Positions 1 through 4,620 of a stretch of DNA of 5,098 bases are shown piece after piece. This DNA is from Bacteroides sp. (GTDB lineage Bacteria; Bacteroidota; Bacteroidia; Bacteroidales; Bacteroidaceae). Numbering within the stretch: position 1 is the first letter of the stretch; every line of letters begins with the position of its first letter. A model generated the notes under the pieces. It was given only the letters and a program-made list of their open reading frames with translations. It was not told where the DNA came from and did not search any database. The position numbers and the translations under genes are program-made. The stretch lies in the NCBI GenBank assembly GCA_017556595.1, contig JAFYML010000028.1, positions 1-5,098 on the forward strand, in the 5' to 3' direction.

Positions 1-222
1 GCAGAAAAGTATGATATTAAGGTGAACCTCTGCGGTGGCGGTTTCACAGGTCAATCTCAAGCTTTGCGCTTAGCTATTGCTCGTGCTTTGGTTAAGATCA
101 ACGCTGAAGACAAGGCAGCTCTTCGTGCAGAAGGCTTCATGACTCGCGACCCACGTGCTGTAGAACGTAAGAAGCCAGGTCAACCAAAGGCTCGTCGTAG
201 ATTCCAGTTCAGTAAACGTTAA
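1..222 (+). CDS. rpsI: 30S ribosomal protein S9, 3' part (5' end outside window)
   Basis: The frame is open from base 1, so the window begins inside the gene. The 73 visible residues correspond to the C-terminal part of S9, whose full length is usually near 130. S9 sits in the head of the 30S subunit, and its basic C-terminal tail reaches toward the P-site tRNA. Visible hallmarks are the [22 protein letters not shown] block, the segment [22 protein letters not shown], and the terminal SKR, where the last Arg is the conserved tail residue of the family. The gene ends at TAA. The ATG at 22 lies inside the conserved block and is not the start. In Bacteroidota rplM normally precedes rpsI, and rpsB-tsf follow as here, so this is probably the middle of an rplM-rpsI-rpsB-tsf operon. 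Identification is very sure. Confidence 0.97.
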   Translation, partial: AEKYDIKVNLCGGGFTGQSQALRLAIARALVKINAEDKAALRAEGFMTRDPRAVERKKPGQPKARRRFQFSKR

Positions 223-292
223 TTTGAGTTTGTCGGTTTGTTAGTTTGTAAGTTGCAAAAGTTCATAACTAATCTGTTTCTGACGGACAAGG

Positions 293-333
293 AACTTAAA
301 AACTTAAAAGCTCAAAAAACTTAAGAACTGAAA
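293..333 (+). repeat. Degenerate AACTTAAA octamer repeat
   Basis: Five near-copies of an octamer follow one another: AACTTAAA (293), AACTTAAA (301), AGCTCAAA (309), then one extra A, AACTTAAG (318) and AACTGAAA (326). The first two are identical and the others differ at one or two places. The run is AT-rich, so chance or slippage could explain part of it. It sits in the leader between rpsI and rpsB, directly before the 337-393 structure. Confidence 0.5.
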
Positions 334-336
334 AAC

Positions 337-393
337 GTTTAGCATCTAAACCGTCGGGACTCTTTTTATAGGCTACCCGGTGGTTGGTTTAGA
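337..393 (+). promoter_or_regulatory. Structured RNA leader of rpsB with two competing hairpins
   Basis: Bases 345-352 (TCTAAACC) are the exact reverse complement of 386-393 (GGTTTAGA). The stem continues inward with GTCGGG (353-358) against CCCGGT (376-381), including two G-U pairs, with a four-base bulge on the 3' side (382-385) and a 17-base loop (359-375). That gives about 14 pairs. In competition, CTAAAC (346-351) can also pair with GTTTAG at 337-342 around a three-base loop, because GTTTAG occurs twice (337-342 and 387-392). The 3' arm ends about 41 bases before the rpsB ATG and is followed by A-rich sequence, not a T run. Pairing was worked out by eye, without an energy calculation or comparison with relatives. 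Confidence 0.55.
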
Positions 394-434
394 AAACAAA
401 AAAGAAAGTAAACGAATTAAAAAAGACTAAGAAA

Positions 435-1268
435 ATGTCAAGAACAAATTTTGATACATTATTGGAAGCTGGTTGCCACTTCGGTCACTTAAAAAGAAAG
501 TGGAATCCTGCTATGGCTCCTTATATCTTCATGGAGCGCAATGGTATTCACATCATTGACCTTCATAAGACAGCCGCTATGGCTGACACTGCCGCTGAGT
601 CACTCAAGCAAATCGCAAAATCATGAAAGAAGATCCTGTTTGTTGCTACTAAAAAACAAGCTAAGCAAGTAGTTGCTGAAAAGGCTATGTCGGTAAATAT
701 GCCTTATGTAATCGAACGTTGGCCAGGTGGTATGTTGACAAACTTCCCCACTATCCGCAAGGCAGTGAAGAAGATGGCTACTATCGATAAGTTGACTAAC
801 GACGGTACTTATTCAAACCTTTCTAAGAGAGAAATTCTTCAAATCTCTCGTCAACGTGCTAAGTTGGACAAGACTCTCGGTTCTATCGCTGACCTTACTC
901 GTCTTCCTTCTGCACTTTTCGTTATCGACGTATTGAAGGAAAACATCGCTGTACGTGAAGCTAACCGTCTTGGTATTCCCGTATTCGCTATCGTTGATAC
1001 AAACTCAGATCCTAACAACGTTGATTTCGTAATCCCAGCAAACGATGACGCTACTAAGTCAATCGAAGTAATCCTCGATGCTTGTTGCGCTGCTATGCAA
1101 GAAGGTCTTGAAGAACGTAAGGCTGAGAAAGTAGATATGGAAGCTGCTGGTGAAGCTCCTGCTGCTAAGGGCAGAAAGCGTCAATCAAAGGCTCGTATGG
1201 AAAAGTCTGACGAAGATGCTATCAACGCATCAAAGGCTGCTGCTTTCGTAAATGAAGACGAAGCTTAA
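435..1268 (+). CDS. rpsB: 30S ribosomal protein S2, reading frame interrupted by an in-frame TGA at codon 64
   Basis: S2 is an essential protein of the 30S head/body junction that joins late and helps recruit S1 in many bacteria. The ATG at 435 opens with the family's [18 protein letters not shown]. Downstream are [10 protein letters not shown] (residues 95-104) and IVDTNSDP with the [11 protein letters not shown] segment (about 186-205), and an acidic end (NEDEA). The total of 277 codons before TAA is normal for Bacteroidales S2. Bases 624-626 are TGA in frame. Both flanks match S2 without any shift (LKQIAKS before, [11 protein letters not shown] after), so one substitution, not an indel, breaks the frame. 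Family members carry Gly here as far as I recall. Taken literally the gene would give a 63-residue fragment, and an ATG at 687 would give a protein lacking the first 84 residues, neither likely functional. tsf follows after 28 bases. Identity is certain; whether the gene is truly broken is not. Confidence 0.95.
624..626 (+). other. In-frame TGA codon inside rpsB at the expected Gly-64
   Basis: The context is AAA TCA TGA AAG AAG ATC. The surrounding residues (IAKS, then [10 protein letters not shown]) match S2 of related bacteria, where this turn reads S-G-K-K. GGA to TGA is one transversion. The Gly codons elsewhere in rpsB are GGT or GGC, so a GGA ancestor would have been a minor codon in this gene, though GGA is used once in tsf (1426-1428). 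The next base is A, which does not favour readthrough in particular. The bases themselves are seen directly; the cause is unknown. Confidence 0.9.
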
Positions 1269-1296
1269 TTGTTGAACGATAAAAAATAAAAATATT

Positions 1297-2289
1297 ATGG
1301 CTGTAACAATGGCTGATATTACCAAGCTCCGCAAAATGACCGGTGCTGGTATGATGGATTGCAAAAACGCTTTGAACGATGCTGAAGGCGATTTCGACAA
1401 GGCAATGGAAATCATTCGCAAGAAGGGACAAGCAGTAGCTGCAAAGCGCTCTGACCGCGAAGCTTCTGAAGGTTGTGTATTGGCTAAGACTATTGGCGAA
1501 TTTGCAGCTGTTATCGCTTTGAAGTGCGAAACTGACTTCGTTGCTAACAATGCTGATTTTGTGAAGTTGACTCAAGATATCTTGGATGCTGCTGTAGCTA
1601 ACAAGTGCCAAAACTTGGACGAAGTAAAGGCATTGCCTATGGGTAATGGTACTGTACAAGATGCAGTTACTGACCGTAGCGGTATCACTGGCGAAAAGAT
1701 GGAATTGGATGGCTATATGTTCGTAAATGGTGCTAGCACAGTTGTGTATAACCACATGAACAGAAATGGTCTTTGTACTATCGTAGCATTCAATAAGACA
1801 GTAGACGAGCAATTGGCTAAGCAAGTAGCTATGCAAATTGCAGCTATGAATCCTATCGCAATCGACGAAGATGGTGTTTCTGAAGAAATTAAGAATACAG
1901 AAATCCAAGTTGCTATCGAAAAGACTAAGGCTGAATTGGTACAAAAGGCAGTAGATGCTGCTTTGAACAAGGCTGGTATCAATCCTTCTCACGTTGATAG
2001 CGAAGATCATATGGAAAGCAATATGGCTAAGGGTTGGATTACTGCTGAAGATGTAGCTAAGGCTAAGGAAATCATCGCAACAGTATCTGCTGAAAAGTCA
2101 GCTAACTTGCCTGAACCAATGATTCAAAACATTGCAAAAGGTCGTTTGGCTAAGTTCATGAAGGAAGTTTGCTTGTTGAATCAAGAAGACATCATGGATG
2201 CTAAGAAGACCGTACGTGAAGTATTGAAGCAAGCTGATCCTGAATTGAAGATCGTTGACTTCAAGCGTTTCACATTGCGTGCTGAATAA
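1297..2289 (+). CDS. tsf: Translation elongation factor Ts
   Basis: EF-Ts is the cytoplasmic nucleotide-exchange factor that releases GDP from EF-Tu. The 330-residue product begins with the UBA-like N-terminal domain (about residues 1-55), containing ITKLRKMTGAGMMDCKNAL and an ExxxDxxKAMEIIRKKG-type segment. It then shows the signature CETDFVANN with TDFV at 79-82, the stretch that contacts EF-Tu. A dimerization core and a C-terminal region with LLNQEDIMDAKKTV and VVDFKRF-like (IVDFKRF) endings follow. The length of about 330 residues is typical of Bacteroidales and longer than the E. coli protein. ATG at 1297 (MAVTM) is preferred because Bacteroides homologues begin the same way. ATG at 1309 (MADITK) is the alternative. 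The upstream sequence is A-rich without a Shine-Dalgarno. Codon use is biased as in rpsB, as expected for high expression. The gene is cotranscribed with rpsB and ends at the hairpin terminator. Confidence 0.97.
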   Translation: MAVTMADITKLRKMTGAGMMDCKNALNDAEGDFDKAMEIIRKKGQAVAAKRSDREASEGCVLAKTIGEFAAVIALKCETDFVANNADFVKLTQDILDAAVANKCQNLDEVKALPMGNGTVQDAVTDRSGITGEKMELDGYMFVNGASTVVYNHMNRNGLCTIVAFNKTVDEQLAKQVAMQIAAMNPIAIDEDGVSEEIKNTEIQVAIEKTKAELVQKAVDAALNKAGINPSHVDSEDHMESNMAKGWITAEDVAKAKEIIATVSAEKSANLPEPMIQNIAKGRLAKFMKEVCLLNQEDIMDAKKTVREVLKQADPELKIVDFKRFTLRAE

Positions 2290-2312
2290 TTCCTCAGAAA
2301 GGAGTTAAAATA

Positions 2313-2350
2313 AAAGTCCGGTTCGGTTTCCCGAATCGGACTTTCTTTTT
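2313..2350 (+). terminator. Rho-independent terminator between tsf and the convergent SUI1-like gene, probably bidirectional
   Basis: AAAGTCCG (2313-2320) pairs with CGGACTTT (2337-2344), then a G-U pair (2321/2336), then TTCGG (2322-2326) with CCGAA (2331-2335), closing a TTTC loop (2327-2330). This gives an unbroken 14-pair stem. On the + strand it is followed by CTTTTT (2345-2350), ending tsf. On the - strand the same stem is followed by a T-rich run (complement of AAAATAAAA upstream of 2313), so it can also end the minus-strand gene, whose stop codon at 2349-2351 touches the T tract. Confidence 0.93.
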
Positions 2351-2699
2351 ATCCCCCAACTCCTTTGGTTTGCGTATATCCTGCTTTTAGTAAGAGGTCA
2401 ATTACCTTTTGTTTGAAGTCGCCTTGTACGATAATCTCTCCATCTTTGGCGCTTCCGCCAACGCCACATTTCGATTTTAGCAATTTCCCTAAATCTTTCA
2501 AGTCGTCATCATTGCCGACAAAGCCGGTAATTAAAGTTACGACTTTTCCTCCTCGATTCTTTCTATCCAATTGCACCCTTAGGCGTTGTTGCTGGGGTGG
2601 TAATGTCTCGGCAACGTTTTCTTCTTCCGTTTCATAGCTGAAATCGGGGTTGGTAGAGTACACAATATTCAATCGTTCTTTCCAATCGTTCTTTTTCAT
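2349..2699 (-). CDS. SUI1/eIF1-like translation factor, YciH family
   Basis: The 116-residue product has a short variable N-terminal part (about 1-38), then the SUI1 fold. Family marks are the basic loop DRKNRGGKVVTLITGF (45-60), the LKDLGKLLKSKCGVGGSAKDG segment (67-87) with CGVGGSAKDGEI, and EIIVQGDF (88-95), ending with a helix and KAGYTQTKGVGG. Bacterial YciH resembles eukaryotic eIF1; in E. coli it has been linked to start-site discrimination and translation inhibition under stress, and it is not essential. Its role in Bacteroidota is less clear. I chose the ATG at 2699 (reading MKKNDW). An upstream TTG at 2723 would add eight residues lying on top of the putative promoter -7 box. The gene is monocistronic, convergent with tsf and divergent from rex. 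Stop is TAA. Family assignment is sure. Confidence 0.92.
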   Translation of the reverse strand: MKKNDWKERLNIVYSTNPDFSYETEEENVAETLPPQQQRLRVQLDRKNRGGKVVTLITGFVGNDDDLKDLGKLLKSKCGVGGSAKDGEIIVQGDFKQKVIDLLLKAGYTQTKGVGG

Positions 2700-2720
2700 A
2701 ATAGAGTTAGTTTGATGAAA

Positions 2721-2752
2721 CAAAAGTAGTACTTTGAATTAATATCTACAAT
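2721..2752 (-). promoter_or_regulatory. Putative sigma-ABfr-type promoter for the SUI1-like gene
   Basis: On the minus strand 2728-2721 reads TACTTTTG, a full match to the Bacteroides -7 pattern TAnnTTTG. Twenty bases upstream, 2752-2749 reads ATTG, three of four matches to the -33 TTTG. Transcription would begin near 2713, leaving roughly 14 bases before the ATG at 2699. The short leader and absence of a Shine-Dalgarno fit the phylum. The match was made by eye and the pattern is AT-rich, so it remains a candidate. Confidence 0.5.
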
Positions 2753-2770
2753 CTTTTGTTTAAAAGTTGT
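2748..2770. promoter_or_regulatory. Imperfect inverted repeat between divergent promoters, candidate operator
   Basis: ACAA-T-CTTTT-GTTT-AAAAG-TTGT: the CTTTT/AAAAG arms (2753-2757 and 2762-2766) and outer ACAA/TTGT arms (2748-2751 and 2767-2770) are reverse complements, with one unpaired T on the left. It overlaps the -33 box of the SUI1-like gene and lies just upstream of the rex -33 box. Rex often controls its own gene, so Rex is one possible ligand, but the sequence does not match the classical Rex site TTGTGAAnnnnTTCACAA closely. The function is inferred from position only. Confidence 0.35.
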
Positions 2771-2777
2771 TAGATTC

Positions 2778-2808
2778 TTTTCCGATTGGTGGGAAAAGTG
2801 TATTTTTG
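2778..2808 (+). promoter_or_regulatory. Putative sigma-ABfr-type promoter of the rex operon
   Basis: TATTTTTG at 2801-2808 matches TAnnTTTG exactly. TTTT at 2778-2781 is three of four for the -33 TTTG, with a 19-base spacer. The start of transcription would be near 2815, giving a leader of about 34 bases to the rex ATG at 2849. It probably drives rex, the FAH-family gene, ispF and the porin-like gene together, as no clear promoter is seen in their very short junctions. Confidence 0.6.
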
Positions 2809-2848
2809 CTAACTAATAAGCAACTATATAGCCAGACGATTGCAAACC

Positions 2849-3505
2849 ATGAATTCGAACAATGAACATAAGTTTTTTGGCAAGGTGCCCGAGCCAACGC
2901 TTAGACGCCTTCCATGGTATTTATCTAATTTGAAGTTGCTTCGCAAAAAAGGAGAGCAATATGTCTCTTCTACGCAACTTTCGAAAGAGACCAATATTGA
3001 TGCTTCGCAAATAGCAAAGGATTTGTCGTTTGTTCGTGTAACCGGTCGTACGCGAGTGGGTTATGAAGTAGATACATTGATAACTGTACTAGAAGATTTC
3101 TTGGGTTTCACTCGAATACACAAGGCTTTCTTGTTTGGTGTAGGTAGTTTGGGTGGCGCTTTGTTGCGCGATATGGGTTTGGAACATTTTGGTTTGCAAA
3201 TAGTTGCTGCTTTCGACGTGAATCCTTGCTTGGTGGGGACAACATTGTGCGGTATCCCGATTTATCATACAGATGAGTTTGAACAAAAGATGCGTGAATA
3301 CGATGTTAACATAGGAGTGCTTACTGTACCCATTGAAATAGCCCAGGCCGTGACCGATAAAATGGTGGCGGGAGGTATTAAGGCTGTTTGGAATTTTACT
3401 CCTTTCCGCATTCGCGTGCCCGAATCGATTGTTGTTCAAAACACGTCGCTCTATGCTCATTTGGCATTGATGTTTAATAGGTTGAACTTTAACGATATAA
3501 AATAA
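2849..3505 (+). CDS. rex: Redox-sensing transcriptional repressor Rex
   Basis: Rex is a cytoplasmic homodimeric repressor that reads the NADH/NAD+ ratio; NADH releases it from DNA, opening fermentation and respiration genes. The 218-residue product has an N-terminal winged helix (about 14-80) starting VPEPTLRRLPWYLSNLKLL and containing SSTQLSKETNIDASQIAKDLS. A Rossmann domain follows, with GVGSLGGAL (97-105), the acidic AFDVNP (D123) at the end of the second strand, and GIKAVWNFTPFRIRVPE (176-192). The C-terminal helix (SLYAHLALMFNRL) is the domain-swapped dimer arm in known Rex structures. ATG 2849 (MNSNNEHKFF) is preferred; a TTG at 2840 would add only three residues. The recognition region reads AKDLSFVRVTGRTRVGY, not the classical vRKDLsyFGefGkrGvGY, which seems usual in Bacteroidota and suggests a different operator. 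Its TAA overlaps the next ATG by one base. Confidence 0.95.
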   Translation: MNSNNEHKFFGKVPEPTLRRLPWYLSNLKLLRKKGEQYVSSTQLSKETNIDASQIAKDLSFVRVTGRTRVGYEVDTLITVLEDFLGFTRIHKAFLFGVGSLGGALLRDMGLEHFGLQIVAAFDVNPCLVGTTLCGIPIYHTDEFEQKMREYDVNIGVLTVPIEIAQAVTDKMVAGGIKAVWNFTPFRIRVPESIVVQNTSLYAHLALMFNRLNFNDIK

Positions 3506-4122
3506 TGAAGATAATAGCCGTAGGCATGAATTATGCCTTGCATAAAAAAGAGTTGGGACATACGGAGGAGAATCGTGAGCCGGTAATCTTCTTGAAACCC
3601 GATTCGGCCATATTAAAACAAGGGAAACCATTTTTCCTTCCTACCTTTTCGAAGGAGGTGCATTATGAAACCGAGTTGGTGGTACGTATTTGCCGTTTGG
3701 GTAAATGTATTGCGCCTCGTTTTGCACATCGGTATTATGATGCGGTGACGGTTGGTATTGATTTTACAGCTCGTGATTTGCAACGCGCTTTCCGTGAGCA
3801 AGGCCATCCGTGGGAGTTGTCGAAGAGTTTCGATAATTCGGCTGCTATTGGTGAGTTTATCTCGTTGGAGAAAGCCGGTGGCGATGTGCAAAACATTGAT
3901 TTCCATTTGGATGTAGATGGTAAACAAGTGCAACACGGTTGTACGCGCGATATGCTTTTCAAGGTGGATGAAATAATTGCATATGTAAGCCAGTTTATGA
4001 CGTTAAAGATTGGCGATTTGCTTTTCACCGGCACACCGGTAGGTGTTGGCCCTGTTTCTATTGGCCAACACTTGGAAGGCTATATAGCCGAAGAGAAGTT
4101 ACTTGATTTTTACATCCGATAA
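3505..4122 (+). CDS. Fumarylacetoacetate hydrolase (FAH) family protein
   Basis: The 205-residue product is a single-domain FAH-fold enzyme of the compact FAHD1/YcgM-like type, metal-dependent and cytoplasmic. Metal ligands expected in the family are visible: HYETELVV with E55 and E57, and GIDFTARDLQ with D86. Also present are K107 in WELSKSFD and the C-terminal TGTPVGVGPV loop (175-184) typical of the family. Relatives act on acylpyruvates or oxaloacetate (hydrolysis, decarboxylation or keto-enol tautomerization). The exact substrate cannot be told from sequence. The start overlaps the rex stop as TAATG, so translation is probably coupled to rex, and ispF begins 15 bases after its TAA. The shared transcript hints at a housekeeping or redox-linked role such as clearing oxaloacetate enol forms, but that is conjecture. 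Confidence 0.92.
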   Translation: MKIIAVGMNYALHKKELGHTEENREPVIFLKPDSAILKQGKPFFLPTFSKEVHYETELVVRICRLGKCIAPRFAHRYYDAVTVGIDFTARDLQRAFREQGHPWELSKSFDNSAAIGEFISLEKAGGDVQNIDFHLDVDGKQVQHGCTRDMLFKVDEIIAYVSQFMTLKIGDLLFTGTPVGVGPVSIGQHLEGYIAEEKLLDFYIR

Positions 4123-4137
4123 ATAGTATTAGCTGTT

Positions 4138-4620
4138 ATGAAGATTCGAGTTGGATTTGGTTTTGATGTACATCAGTTGGTAGAAGGAAGAGAACTTTGG
4201 TTGGGTGGTATTCGCCTTGAACATTCGTTGGGATTGTTGGGACATTCCGATGCCGATGTGTTGATTCATGCCATTTGCGATGCCTTGCTTGGTGCGGCAA
4301 ATATGCGCGACATAGGTTATCATTTTCCCGATAATGCTGGCGAATATAAGAATATTGATAGCAAAATTTTGCTAAAGAAAACGGTTGATTTGATTGCTAC
4401 AAAAGGCTATCAAGTAGGTAATATTGATGCTACGATTTGTGCTGAACGTCCGAAGTTAAAGGCGTTTATTCCTCAGATGCAAGAGACATTGGCATCGGTG
4501 ATGGGAGTAGATGTGGACGATGTATCCATCAAAGCAACTACTACGGAAAAATTAGGCTTTACCGGCCGTGAAGAGGGAATTTCGGCTTATGCAACAGTCT
4601 TGATAAATAAAACGCTATGA
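4138..4620 (+). CDS. ispF: 2-C-methyl-D-erythritol 2,4-cyclodiphosphate synthase
   Basis: IspF is the fifth step of the MEP isoprenoid pathway. It cyclizes CDP-methylerythritol 2-phosphate to the 2,4-cyclodiphosphate with release of CMP, working as a trimer with a divalent metal at the interface. The 160 residues match the usual length. Visible residues are GFGFDVHQL with metal ligands D10 and H12, and LGHSDADVLIHAICDALLGAA with H36, D40 and the third metal ligand H44. DIGYHFPDN (58-66) and the CTP-side motif ATTTEKLGFTGREEG (133-147) follow. No key residue is missing. ATG 4138 starts directly before the conserved strand (MKIRVGFGFD). There is no Shine-Dalgarno in the 15-base gap from the FAH gene. 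The stop TGA overlaps the next gene's ATG (ATGA). If TGA were read through, only three codons would be added before a TAA at 4627. Confidence 0.97.
   Translation: MKIRVGFGFDVHQLVEGRELWLGGIRLEHSLGLLGHSDADVLIHAICDALLGAANMRDIGYHFPDNAGEYKNIDSKILLKKTVDLIATKGYQVGNIDATICAERPKLKAFIPQMQETLASVMGVDVDDVSIKATTTEKLGFTGREEGISAYATVLINKTL

Larger units (their letters stand above)
223..434 (+). promoter_or_regulatory. rpsI-rpsB intergenic leader region, candidate rpsB control RNA
   Basis: This 212-base gap is unusually long for neighbouring ribosomal protein genes in one operon, and it has no ORF worth calling. It holds an AT-rich proximal part able to form a long imperfect hairpin (223-234 against 286-300, with an inner pairing of 241-246 and 267-272). 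It then has a degenerate octamer repeat (293-333), and a strong GC-containing hairpin (345-393) followed by A-rich sequence up to the rpsB start. No uridine run follows either structure, which argues against simple termination. No good TTTG/TAnnTTTG promoter was found, the nearest being TTAGTTTG at 241-248 without a properly spaced -33. Autoregulation of rpsB by S2 through the 5' leader is known in Escherichia coli. That the same happens here is inference. Confidence 0.5.

Noticed and set aside
624..626. Selenocysteine at the rpsB TGA
   Set aside because: S2 has no redox role, the family residue is Gly and not Cys, and I see no convincing SECIS-like hairpin directly after the codon.
623..652. 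Short frame from ATG 623 overlapping the TGA (ATGA)
   Set aside because: It stops after nine codons and reads out of the S2 frame; it is a chance overlap.
1222..2010. A 262-codon open frame on the minus strand opposite rpsB end and tsf
   Set aside because: It lies wholly antisense to the clearly conserved tsf and the end of rpsB, shows no domain, is rich in Ser/Cys/His/Ile as expected from the reverse of biased codons, and has no promoter.
2298..2304. Shine-Dalgarno-like AAAGGAG after tsf
   Set aside because: No start codon with an open frame follows; it leads straight into the terminator stem.
2365..2637. 90-codon plus-strand frame opposite the SUI1-like gene
   Set aside because: It is antisense to a gene with clear family motifs and resembles no protein.
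2700..2723. TTG start for the SUI1-like gene at 2723
   Set aside because: It would place the coding start on the TAnnTTTG promoter box, and the ATG at 2699 gives the expected family length.
2840..2848. TTG start for rex at 2840
   Set aside because: It adds only three residues and the ATG at 2849 is a better start; homologues begin close to the ATG.
3089..3631. 180-codon minus-strand frame across rex and the FAH gene
   Set aside because: It is antisense to two well-recognised genes, with no motif, promoter or conserved feature.
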